Shown: in pieces, positions 27,842 to 36,021 of the stretch | Numbering within the stretch: position 1 is the stretch's first letter | Layout: each line of letters opens with the position of its first letter | Source of the DNA: Ruegeria arenilitoris | Lineage (GTDB): Bacteria; Pseudomonadota; Alphaproteobacteria; Rhodobacterales; Rhodobacteraceae | NCBI RefSeq assembly: GCF_013035425.1 | Contig: NZ_WQHX01000005.1 | Location: 186,001 to 250,000 of the forward strand | DNA length: 64,000 nt | Direction of reading: 5' to 3' | Made by a program: the position numbers and the translations under genes | Notes under the pieces: model-generated | What the model was told of the DNA's origin: nothing | The model's database searches: none | The model's input: only the letters and a program-made list of their open reading frames with translations

Positions 27842-29043
27842 GGCTGTATCCCGTGCGGACCGCCAATTCGAAGGTCAATCTCTTCTATCTGGTCTTTTGT
27901 CAGTACTGTTTCTATATCCCTAAGCCCATCATAGAGCGCCGCTGTCGCCTCATGGGTCAGATCGGCACGCACAATTTCCCATCTCTTTTCGTCGCGCAAT
28001 GCCTTGGCTGCGCGCGCACGTCCGGCATCTGTCGCAACACCGTCTGCCCGGGCCAACCCAGCACGGTGGAGCAATCGCAGCGTTAATGGCTCGTAAATCA
28101 TTTGCCCTTGTGCCAACGCTAACAACCCTTGACGGATGTGTATGCGGCGTTGAAATTGCACGTGGCGCAAGACGGCTGCCAATACACCTCTTGCCGGTGC
28201 CAATAACAGTGACAGGGCAAAAAACCCAAAGCTGACAAGTACAATGATCGGTCCGGTTGGCAGGTCTGGAGTTGATGCCGATATTGCAGCACCCAAGTAT
28301 CCGGCAAGACCACCCGCCATTCCGGCCAACAATACGACAAGATCCGAGCGCTCAGACCAGAAACGAGCCGTCACCGGCGGGATAATCAGCAATGCAACGA
28401 TCAGGATCAGACCAACAATCTTTAGGCCGATTACAGTTACGGCCATGACCAGTCCCATCATCGCCAGATCGGTTCGATTGACCGCAACACCCCGGGCCGC
28501 AGCGTATTCAGGGTCAAAGGCGACCATCATCATCGGCCGTCGAATTATAGTGACCAAGATCAGAGTCGCTGCGCCTCCGATCGCGATTATTAGCGCATCC
28601 AATCTGAGCATTCCTGCGGTAGTGCCCAAAAGAAAACCCTCTAACCCAGCCTGCCTGCCAACACCCAGTGATTGAATGATAGTTAGAAGAACAATACCGA
28701 ACCCAAAGAACACCGATAAAACAGCGCCGATTGCTGCGTCTTCGGCCAAACGTGTATTGTGTGTCAGCCAGTTCATGCAAAGCAGGCCTAGCCATGCTGA
28801 TACTGCGGAACCCGCTAGCAGCCCTATCAGATTGCGACCATCTCCGCCCAAAACGACCAAAGCTAAGAATGCAAGACAAACGCCAGGCAGCGTCGCATGG
28901 CTGACCGCGTCGCTTACCAACGCTCTTTTTCGCAGAAACAAAAATGTCCCGGTTATCCCTGCAGCAACGCCCAGTAAAGTCGAACCGATGGCTACCAGCG
29001 TGGCGTTATAGCCAAGCTGCAAGGCCAAAGCATCCCAAAGCAT
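27838..29043 (-). CDS. Metal ABC transporter permease (Sit/Tro C subunit type) with C-terminal DtxR-like domain
   Basis: A 401-residue protein. Residues 1-280 are an ABC-3 permease with FLFLRKRALVSDAVSHATLPG near 35 and about eight membrane segments. The last 120 residues are soluble and resemble a DtxR/MntR-type winged helix and dimerisation region: MIYEPLTLRLLHRAGLARA looks like the helix-turn-helix, and KRWEIVRADLTHEATA with IETVLTKDQIEEIDLRIGGPHG resembles the metal-binding half. Whether it binds metal or DNA is unknown. It overlaps the D permease by four bases. Confidence 0.87.
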   Translation of the reverse strand: MLWDALALQLGYNATLVAIGSTLLGVAAGITGTFLFLRKRALVSDAVSHATLPGVCLAFLALVVLGGDGRNLIGLLAGSAVSAWLGLLCMNWLTHNTRLAEDAAIGAVLSVFFGFGIVLLTIIQSLGVGRQAGLEGFLLGTTAGMLRLDALIIAIGGAATLILVTIIRRPMMMVAFDPEYAAARGVAVNRTDLAMMGLVMAVTVIGLKIVGLILIVALLIIPPVTARFWSERSDLVVLLAGMAGGLAGYLGAAISASTPDLPTGPIIVLVSFGFFALSLLLAPARGVLAAVLRHVQFQRRIHIRQGLLALAQGQMIYEPLTLRLLHRAGLARADGVATDAGRARAAKALRDEKRWEIVRADLTHEATAALYDGLRDIETVLTKDQIEEIDLRIGGPHGIQP

Positions 29044-29046
29044 GAT

Positions 29047-29850
29047 TTATCCCAGTACGCGCGAAATCTGATCGATCTGGGCTGTTGCCAACCGCCCGCC
29101 GTAAGTTGATTGGAGTGTTTCGGCGGTAAAGGCCTCAGCGACCGGCCCCTCTGCGACCTTGCGCGTATTGATCAGAAAAACGTGGTCGAAATACTCAGTG
29201 ACTGTTGCAAGGTCGTGATGCACGACAACGACTGTCTTTCCAGATGACTTGAGTGACTTAAGCACATCAATGATTGCTTTTTCTGTGGTAGCATCTACTC
29301 CGGCAAACGGTTCATCCAGCAGGTACAGATCTGCTTCCTGCGCCAATGCTCGGGCCAGAAACACCCGCTGTTGCTGACCACCAGACAATTGCCCAATCTG
29401 GCGATCAGCGAAATCGCGCATGCCGACTCGATGAAGACAGTCCATCGCATGAGCTTTGTGGCGCGCCCGTACGCGGCCTAGCAGACCCAACTCGCGGGAA
29501 AGACCCATAAGGACCACATCGATAACACGCGTCGGAAAGTCCCAGTCGACGCTGGCGCGTTGGGGCACGTAAGCTATTCTCGTACGTTGCTGTTCAAGTG
29601 GCCGCCCGTAAACAGTTACCAGCCCGGACAACGGCTTAACAATTCCCAGCGCTGCCTTTAAAAGGGTCGACTTACCCGCTCCGTTTGGTCCAATAATGGC
29701 AGTCATCGCACCCGGTTGTACGGTCATGTCCACTGAGAACACCGCAGGTTTCTGCCCATAGGAAACGGTTAGACCCCTTACGGCCAGCGGACTGTCACCG
29801 GGGCCGCGGTCTTCAACGGTAATTCCCTGACTGCTAACCAAGTCTAACAT
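29047..29850 (-). CDS. Metal ABC transporter ATP-binding protein (Sit/Tro B subunit type)
   Basis: A 267-residue ATPase subunit with Walker A GPNGAGKSTLLKA near residue 54, signature LSGGQQQRVFLARAL near 153, and Walker B DLYLLDEPFAGVD. VPQRASVDWDFPTRVIDVVLMG is characteristic of manganese/zinc transporter ATPases. It is three bases from each neighbour and energises uptake by the two permeases downstream. Confidence 0.93.
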   Translation of the reverse strand: MLDLVSSQGITVEDRGPGDSPLAVRGLTVSYGQKPAVFSVDMTVQPGAMTAIIGPNGAGKSTLLKAALGIVKPLSGLVTVYGRPLEQQRTRIAYVPQRASVDWDFPTRVIDVVLMGLSRELGLLGRVRARHKAHAMDCLHRVGMRDFADRQIGQLSGGQQQRVFLARALAQEADLYLLDEPFAGVDATTEKAIIDVLKSLKSSGKTVVVVHHDLATVTEYFDHVFLINTRKVAEGPVAEAFTAETLQSTYGGRLATAQIDQISRVLG

Positions 29851-29853
29851 CGA

Positions 29854-30807
29854 TCAGAACCCCGCTGACAGCTTGTTATTCATACCGCCCGTCGGCACAT
29901 CACCACCAAGTGCGCTTGCGATAACTGTGATGTTGTGATCCAGCATGCCGATATACGTTCCTTCGTACGTGCCGGCCTCTCCCATCGCATCCGAGAATAA
30001 TTCACCACCGATTGCAACCGCATGTCCCTTTGCTGCAGCACCTTCGATCAATGCCCGCATAGAACGGTCAGACACCGAACTTTCGACAAACACGGCTGAG
30101 ATCCTGCGATCAACTAAAAGATCAACCAGTTCTCCAATCCTGTTAAGCCCCGCTTCTGACTGGGTCGAAATGCCCTGAATACCCAAAACCTCGAAACCAA
30201 AGCTGTCGCCGAAATAGCCAAAGGCGTCATGAGCGGTGACCAACACCTTACTATTGTCAGGGACACTACCCAGGGTATCCTGCGCATATTTCGTCAACCG
30301 GTCGAGTTCGGCCAAATGGAGCTGGGCATTGGACGCAAAAGATTCCGCGGCCTCGGGTCGGGCCAATGTCAGCGCAGCCTGAACCTCTAAAACTACATCC
30401 CGCCACAAGTCCGGCGTCATCCACACATGTGGATCGAATTTGTCGGCATAGTCATCATGCGCCCGCAGTTTCGAAGGGTCGACACCTTCTGCCACAGCAA
30501 CCACAGTCCGTTTGCGTCCGAGGTCGTGAAAAAAGTCTTCCATCTGTGCCTCCAGATAAAGACCGTTCCACAAGATGAGATCCGCGCGCGTCATTGCGAC
30601 GATATCGCTGCGAGTCTGGCGATAGGCATGGGGATCCACGCCAGGGCCCATCAATCCCTTGACCTCAATTTGCTCCCCACCGACCTGGCGCGCAGCATCA
30701 GCAATCATCCCAGTCGTTGCGACCACCTTCAAAGGCGGTTGCGCCCAAACCGCAAACGGCAGGGCGGCGGTAAATGCTAATGCGGCGACAAAACTGCGAC
30801 GAATCAT
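29854..30807 (-). CDS. Metal ABC transporter substrate-binding protein (Sit/Tro A type)
   Basis: Periplasmic cluster A-I binding protein of 317 residues with a signal peptide ending near AVWA/QP (residue 22). Metal ligands expected from TroA/PsaA spacing are H60 (VDPHAY), H127 (FDPHVW), H193 (TAHDAFGYF) and D273 (LFSDAMG). The third ligand is His, as in TroA, rather than Glu as in strict manganese binders such as PsaA, so zinc is a possible cargo beside manganese. No His-rich loop typical of ZnuA is present. First gene of the operon, behind Fur/Mur-like operators. Confidence 0.9.
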   Translation of the reverse strand: MIRRSFVAALAFTAALPFAVWAQPPLKVVATTGMIADAARQVGGEQIEVKGLMGPGVDPHAYRQTRSDIVAMTRADLILWNGLYLEAQMEDFFHDLGRKRTVVAVAEGVDPSKLRAHDDYADKFDPHVWMTPDLWRDVVLEVQAALTLARPEAAESFASNAQLHLAELDRLTKYAQDTLGSVPDNSKVLVTAHDAFGYFGDSFGFEVLGIQGISTQSEAGLNRIGELVDLLVDRRISAVFVESSVSDRSMRALIEGAAAKGHAVAIGGELFSDAMGEAGTYEGTYIGMLDHNITVIASALGGDVPTGGMNNKLSAGF

Positions 30808-30839
30808 CTGTGATCCTATTCTGGTGTTCTCTAGAGGCT

Positions 30840-30892
30840 AGAATATGCGAACCATTCGCAACTAAGTCAATGCTATTGAGAATTATTCGCAA
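30840..30892 (-). promoter_or_regulatory. Metal transporter promoter with two Fur/Mur-like operators
   Basis: TTGCGAATAATTCTCAA (30876-30892, minus strand) is an 8-1-8 inverted repeat with one mismatch, close to the classical Fur box. TGCGAA-N3-TTCGCA (30846-30860) is a second, perfect repeat. It lies between a TTGACT -35 (30865-30870) and a TATTCT -10 (30840-30845) with a somewhat long 19-bp spacer. Bound Fur-family repressor would block the promoter when metal is plentiful. Confidence 0.7.
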
Positions 30893-30959
30893 GAAAGAAG
30901 ATAATTTTTTCCAATTGGTCAAAATATCACCATCTATCCTGCCGGTGGTCTTCCATTTA

Positions 30960-30983
30960 AGCCAAACCCATGCGATTTTGGCT
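30960..30983. repeat. Inverted repeat before deoC
   Basis: AGCCAAA (30960-30966) and TTTGGCT (30977-30983) are perfect inverted arms around 10 bases, ending 23 bp before the deoC start. It could be an operator for deoxyribonucleoside or aldehyde control or a leader hairpin. Confidence 0.4.
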
Positions 30984-31006
30984 CAAACCTCCCATAGGAC
31001 GTGAAG

Positions 31007-32005
31007 ATGGATACGCAGAGCTCAGAAAGCCCAGTGCGCACGGCGCATCTGCCGCAGGTAACGGAACCCAGAAACCCCGGCACCGACCTTGATTTGGATT
31101 GGGTACGCGCCGTTCAGGCCAACACCTCGGCGATTGAGCGGCGTGCTGCAACTTTGCCTGGTCGCCGCTCGGTCAAGAAAGAGCATCAAGCCGCTTGGCT
31201 GCTAAAGGCGGTCACAATGATCGACCTGACCACCCTATCAGGCGATGATACCGTGGGCCGTGTTCGCCGGTTGTGTGCAAAAGCGCGACAGCCAGTGGCA
31301 AATTCGATTTTGAACGCTTTGGATATGCCACCTATCACAACAGGTGCGGTTTGTGTCTATCACGACATGATAGAGACGGCCGTTGATGCGCTGAAAGGAA
31401 CTGGCATTCCGGTTGCTGCCGTTTCGACCGGGTTTCCAGCGGGGCTTTCGCCGTTCCACCTGCGCGTGGCTGAAATCGAAGAAAGCGTAAATGCCGGAGC
31501 TGAAGAGATCGACATTGTCATCTCACGCCGCCATGTGCTGTCGGGCAATTGGCAGGCTTTGTACGATGAAATGAAAGCATTCCGCGCAGCCTGCGGCGAT
31601 GCCCACGTCAAAGCAATCTTAGCGACGGGAGAGTTGGGCAGCTTGCGAAACGTCGCCCGTGCCTCAGTGGTGTGCATGATGGCTGGAGCCGATTTCATCA
31701 AGACCTCGACCGGAAAGGAAAGCGTCAACGCGACGCTGCCTGTCTCGCTGGTGATGATAAGGGCGATCCGGGACTTCTATGACCGCACCGGATATCGTGT
31801 CGGATACAAACCTGCAGGAGGAATTTCCAAAGCTAAAGACGCGCTGGTTTACCTGTCGCTGATTAAAGATGAGTTGGGTGACCGTTGGCTTGAGCCTGAT
31901 TTATTCCGCTTTGGCGCGTCTTCGCTGTTGGGGGACATCGAGCGACAGTTGGAACACTACGTCACCGGGGCTTACTCGGCTGGCTACAGGCATTCGATGG
32001 GCTGA
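31007..32005 (+). CDS. deoC: Deoxyribose-phosphate aldolase
   Basis: Class I aldolase that splits 2-deoxyribose 5-phosphate into glyceraldehyde 3-phosphate and acetaldehyde. The 332-residue form is the long type with an N-terminal extension, unlike the roughly 220-residue short type. The Schiff-base lysine is K232 (FIKTSTGK) and the proton-relay lysine K268 (GYKPAGGI). ATG 31007 is used; AGGAC lies six bases upstream, and GTG 31001 is also in frame. The next gene, 11 bp downstream, is an aldehyde dehydrogenase that could remove the acetaldehyde. Confidence 0.94.
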   Translation: MDTQSSESPVRTAHLPQVTEPRNPGTDLDLDWVRAVQANTSAIERRAATLPGRRSVKKEHQAAWLLKAVTMIDLTTLSGDDTVGRVRRLCAKARQPVANSILNALDMPPITTGAVCVYHDMIETAVDALKGTGIPVAAVSTGFPAGLSPFHLRVAEIEESVNAGAEEIDIVISRRHVLSGNWQALYDEMKAFRAACGDAHVKAILATGELGSLRNVARASVVCMMAGADFIKTSTGKESVNATLPVSLVMIRAIRDFYDRTGYRVGYKPAGGISKAKDALVYLSLIKDELGDRWLEPDLFRFGASSLLGDIERQLEHYVTGAYSAGYRHSMG

Positions 32006-32016
32006 GGGCAAGAACA

Positions 32017-34350
32017 ATGACAGTCAAAGAAATCTTCGAAACCATGGACTATGGCCCTGCCCCTGAAAGCGCTGCTGAGGCGCTTGCTTGGTTAGTCGAT
32101 CAAGGTGGCAAGTTTGGTCACTATATTGATGGCACGTTTACTAAACCCGGTAGTGGATTTGAAAGCCGCAACCCGGCGACCGGAGAAGTGCTTGCCAAGT
32201 TGACACAGGCGAAACAGACGGACGTGAACGCGGCAGTTGCTGCCGCCCGCAAAGCTCAACCAAAATGGGAGAAGCTAGGCGGCGCGGGCCGAGCACGTTA
32301 TCTCTATGCCATCGCCCGTCTTTTGCAGAAACACTCACGTCTGTTTTCTGTACTTGAGAGTATGGATAACGGCAAACCCATCCGTGAATCCCGAGACATC
32401 GATATACCGTTGGTGCAACGCCATTTCTATTACCACGCAGGTATGGCACAGCTCATGGAGAGCGAGTTGCCTGAGGCAAGGGCGCTGGGAGTTTGTGGTC
32501 AGATCATCCCTTGGAACTTCCCTTTGCTGATGCTCGCCTGGAAAGTTGCTCCGGCGATTGCCATGGGGAACACGGTGGTTCTGAAACCGGCCGAGTATAC
32601 CTCGCTGACCGCACTATTGTTTGCGGATATCTGCACACAGGCCGGCCTCCCGAAGGGCGTTGTGAACATTGTGACCGGCGACGGCGCGGTGGGTGAGATG
32701 ATCGTAGCCTCGGACGTAGACAAAATCGCCTTTACTGGCTCGACGGTTGTTGGACGGCGTATACGTGAAGCGACCGCAGGTTCGGGCAAAGAGCTAACAT
32801 TAGAGTTGGGTGGCAAGTCCGCCTACATCGTCTTCGACGACGCCGATCTCGACTCAGCCATCGAAGGATTGGTCGATGCGATCTGGTTCAATCAGGGTCA
32901 GGTCTGCTGTGCGGGTTCTCGTCTATTGGTGCAAGAAGGCATTTCAGACCGCTTCCACGAGAAACTGCGCGCCCGCATGGATAAACTGCGTGTCGGCAAC
33001 CCGCTTGACAAATGCATCGACGTCGGCGCGGTCGTGGACCCGGTGCAGTTACAAACCATCAAAGCCATGGTGGATCGCAACACGGCCGGTCACATTCATC
33101 ATGCGGCTTGCGAGCTGCCCGAGAATGGTTGCTACTACCCACCAACGTTGATCTCGGGGCTGGAGACCTCGGACCCGTTGATGCAAGAGGAAATATTTGG
33201 ACCGGTGCTGGTTTCATCAACTTTCCGTACCCCGGCTGAAGCCGTAGAATTAGCCAACAACACCCGTTATGGGCTGGCCGCAACAGTTTGGACCGAGAAC
33301 GTGAACCTCGCCTTGGATATCGCCCCCAAACTTGTTGCTGGTGTGGTCTGGGTAAACGCGACGAACCTGTTTGATGCAGCGGCCGGGTTTGGTGGGGTTC
33401 GTGAAAGTGGGTTTGGTCGTGAGGGAGGCTGGGAAGGCTTGACGGCCTACACGAAGCCGAAGGGCAAGGCTAAACCATTGACAAAAATCGAAGCCATTCT
33501 TGGCGAAGGCGCTCCTATTGACCCAATTGACCGCACCGCAAAAATGTATGTCGGCGGTAAGCAAGCTCGGCCAGATGGCGGCTACTCCAAACCGGTCTGG
33601 GGCAAGTCCGGCTTGCTGGGCCACGTGGGCCTTGCCAACCGCAAAGACGTGCGCAACGCGGTCGAGGCCGCGTCAGGTGCCAAAGGCTGGTCGAAAACCA
33701 CTGGCCACCTGCGCGCGCAAATCTTGTATTATATCGGCGAAAACCTCTCGGCCCGCGCTGATGAATTCGCTGCCCGCATCGATTCAATGACCGGCAAAAA
33801 AGACGGTGCAAAAGAGGTTGAGGCCTCGATTCAGCGCTTGTTCACGGCCGCTGCTTGGGCGGACAAGTATGACGGTCAGGTGCATGGCGTCCCGATCCGT
33901 GGTGTGGCCATTGCCATGAAAGAACCTGTGGGCGTAATTGGCACACTTTGCGCCGACGAGACACCTCTTTTGGGGTTGGTTTCAGCCATGGCACCCGCGA
34001 TTGCGATGGGCAACCGGATTGTTCTGGTTGCCTCTGAACCTTACCCACTGGCTGCGACCGACTTCTACCAAATTTTAGAGACTTCAGATGTTCCCGCAGG
34101 TGTCGTCAACATCCTAACCGGTAGCCATACCGAATTGGCAATGCCGCTCGCCTCGCATCTGAATGTTGACGCCGTCTGGAGTTTCTCGTCATCAGACTTG
34201 TCGAAAGAGATCGAAGTCGTTTCGGCCGGAAACTTGAAACGTACCTGGGTCAACAACGCGACGACATTTGACTGGAGCGTGGACCAATCCCGCCGGTTCT
34301 TGCAGGCTGCAACTGAAATCAAGAACGTCTGGGTGCCCTACGGAGAGTAG
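32017..34350 (+). CDS. Two-domain aldehyde dehydrogenase (ALDH16 type)
   Basis: A 777-residue protein with a complete ALDH unit (about 40-490) followed by a second, degenerate ALDH unit (about 500-777). The first has the catalytic cysteine near 297 (GQVCCAGSR), the general-base glutamate in LELGGKS and the NAD loop FTGSTVVGRRI. The second repeats the fold (PVGVIGTLCADETPLLGLVSAMAPAIAMGN) but lacks both. This is the known ALDH16 architecture, in which bacterial members keep the active cysteine while human ALDH16A1 does not. Context with deoC suggests acetaldehyde oxidation. Confidence 0.92.
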   Translation: MTVKEIFETMDYGPAPESAAEALAWLVDQGGKFGHYIDGTFTKPGSGFESRNPATGEVLAKLTQAKQTDVNAAVAAARKAQPKWEKLGGAGRARYLYAIARLLQKHSRLFSVLESMDNGKPIRESRDIDIPLVQRHFYYHAGMAQLMESELPEARALGVCGQIIPWNFPLLMLAWKVAPAIAMGNTVVLKPAEYTSLTALLFADICTQAGLPKGVVNIVTGDGAVGEMIVASDVDKIAFTGSTVVGRRIREATAGSGKELTLELGGKSAYIVFDDADLDSAIEGLVDAIWFNQGQVCCAGSRLLVQEGISDRFHEKLRARMDKLRVGNPLDKCIDVGAVVDPVQLQTIKAMVDRNTAGHIHHAACELPENGCYYPPTLISGLETSDPLMQEEIFGPVLVSSTFRTPAEAVELANNTRYGLAATVWTENVNLALDIAPKLVAGVVWVNATNLFDAAAGFGGVRESGFGREGGWEGLTAYTKPKGKAKPLTKIEAILGEGAPIDPIDRTAKMYVGGKQARPDGGYSKPVWGKSGLLGHVGLANRKDVRNAVEAASGAKGWSKTTGHLRAQILYYIGENLSARADEFAARIDSMTGKKDGAKEVEASIQRLFTAAAWADKYDGQVHGVPIRGVAIAMKEPVGVIGTLCADETPLLGLVSAMAPAIAMGNRIVLVASEPYPLAATDFYQILETSDVPAGVVNILTGSHTELAMPLASHLNVDAVWSFSSSDLSKEIEVVSAGNLKRTWVNNATTFDWSVDQSRRFLQAATEIKNVWVPYGE

Positions 34351-34375
34351 GGTTCCCGCATTTCGGGAGGTCTTT

Positions 34376-35185
34376 ATGAACTTTGCAGGAAAATCAGTTG
34401 TCGTCGTTGGCGGTACCAGCGGTATCAATCGAGGTATAGCGGAGGCGTTTGCCGCTGCCGGAGCCAAGGTCGCGGTGGCGAGCAGATCGCAGGAAAAAGT
34501 CGATGACACTGTTGCAGCCCTAAGGGCTGCAGGTGCTGAAGAGGCGATCGGTGAGGTTTTTGACGTCCGCGACCACGAGGCAGTTGCCAGCGCCCTAAAG
34601 CGGTTTCACCAAGATTTCGGAGAATTTGATGTACTCGTCTCGGGTGCGGCCGGCAATTTTCCTGCATTGGCGGCGGAAATGTCGGTCAATGCGTTCAAGG
34701 CTGTGATTGACATCGACTTGATGGGAACGATCCATGTGATGAAAGGTGCTTATCCCTATTTGAAACGCCCCGGTGCAAGCATCATCAACATTTCAGCCCC
34801 ACAATCCTATTTACCATATGAGGGTCAGGCTCACGTCTGTGCAGCCAAAGCCGGTGTGGACCAGATCACGCGCACTCTATCGATGGAATGGGGCACGGAA
34901 GGTATCCGCGTGAACTCGGTTGTGCCCGGATTTATCGAAGGCACCGAGGGCGCCAGACGTTTGGCACCCACGCCGCAAGCCGGAGAACAACTGCGTAAAG
35001 ATGTGCCGTTGGGTCGTTGGGGGACGACCAAAGACGTAGCAGACGCATGCCTGTTTCTCAGCTCGGATATGGCCAGCTATGTAAGCGGCACGGTTCTTGC
35101 AGTTGACGGAGCATTGTATCAGCGCGGGTCTGGCAAGTTTGGTCAAATGATGGGTGATATGCTGCGGGCGCAGGTTAAAGCCTAG
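34376..35185 (+). CDS. SDR oxidoreductase, 2,4-dienoyl-CoA-reductase-like
   Basis: A 269-residue short-chain dehydrogenase with the cofactor loop VVGGTSGINRGIAEAF near residue 10 and SGAAGNFPALAAEMS near 85. The usual Tyr-x3-Lys is absent: the lysine is in HVCAAKAGVDQ and the position four before it is Val. This, and IEGTEGARRLAP, match the dienoyl-CoA reductase subgroup, where the active tyrosine lies elsewhere. GGGAGG five bases before ATG 34376 rejects a longer frame overlapping the ALDH gene. Likely in one operon with deoC and ALDH. Confidence 0.85.
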   Translation: MNFAGKSVVVVGGTSGINRGIAEAFAAAGAKVAVASRSQEKVDDTVAALRAAGAEEAIGEVFDVRDHEAVASALKRFHQDFGEFDVLVSGAAGNFPALAAEMSVNAFKAVIDIDLMGTIHVMKGAYPYLKRPGASIINISAPQSYLPYEGQAHVCAAKAGVDQITRTLSMEWGTEGIRVNSVVPGFIEGTEGARRLAPTPQAGEQLRKDVPLGRWGTTKDVADACLFLSSDMASYVSGTVLAVDGALYQRGSGKFGQMMGDMLRAQVKA

Positions 35186-35281
35186 TCAAAATCACCGATA
35201 ACATGTGAACTTGTTCATATACATGACCACATGCTGCGCTCAGCTTGTCACTCAATTGATGTGAGGCAGGCTGGAAACGAA

Positions 35282-36016
35282 ATGCTGAGTTTTCCCTTAG
35301 AATTCCCCGCGTTGATGCAGCTGATTACCGCAATTGGCGTATTCGGCGCTGGGCTGTATATCTTGAATTACTTTCTGCTGCAGATTGGCGTTATCAGGGG
35401 CACCGGAATTGCCTATCCCTTGATGGTTATCGTCGCGGCGGGTTGTGTGTTGGTTAGCATGTCCGAAGATTTCAATCTGGCCGGCGTTATTATTCAAATC
35501 ACTTATATCGCGATTTCAGTAATGGGACTGCTCCGCGGATTTATCGCATATCACTTTGTCAGGTTTTCCGAACCGGAAAAGCGGTTTATCTCGCAATACC
35601 TGGATACCATCAAACCCCATCAGGCACGACGCCTTCTGAACACTTCCAAAGTAATGAAATTCGAACCCGGCGACGTCCTGATCGAAGAAGGGCACACTTC
35701 GGATTTCTTGGGTTTTTTACTCAGCGGCCGAACTACTATTCTAAAAGGCGGCAAAGTCATAAACGTATGCAGTGCTGACGAAATTTTGGGGGAACTAACG
35801 TTTGGTCTTGGACTTCCGGCTACAGCAACGGTTCTTGCTACACAGCCGACCAATTGTCTTGTTTTTGACGGTCCCCGCCTGATCCGATTGCTGCGGCGAA
35901 ACAGTCAACTAGACGCAGCCTTGAAGGCGGCACATTTCCGGCACGCGCGGCAAAAACTGCTCAATAGCAACGTACACACGGTAGCAGCGCAAAACCGGGC
36001 CGCCGCCGCGGCCTGA
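35282..36016 (+). CDS. Membrane protein with cyclic-nucleotide-binding domain
   Basis: A 244-residue protein. Three hydrophobic segments (about 9-30, 40-58 and 63-85) precede a cNMP-binding domain (about 115-215) with FEPGDVLIEEGHTSDFLGFLLSGR, the ILGELTFGLGLPATATV phosphate-cassette region and LVFDGPRLI. The cassette lacks the full PR[AST]A motif, reading LPATAT, so cAMP affinity is uncertain. No DNA-binding domain or channel pore is visible. ATG 35282 has GGAAA about nine bases upstream; an in-frame start at 35231 is less likely. Confidence 0.75.
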   Translation: MLSFPLEFPALMQLITAIGVFGAGLYILNYFLLQIGVIRGTGIAYPLMVIVAAGCVLVSMSEDFNLAGVIIQITYIAISVMGLLRGFIAYHFVRFSEPEKRFISQYLDTIKPHQARRLLNTSKVMKFEPGDVLIEEGHTSDFLGFLLSGRTTILKGGKVINVCSADEILGELTFGLGLPATATVLATQPTNCLVFDGPRLIRLLRRNSQLDAALKAAHFRHARQKLLNSNVHTVAAQNRAAAAA

Positions 36017-36021
36017 CCGAT

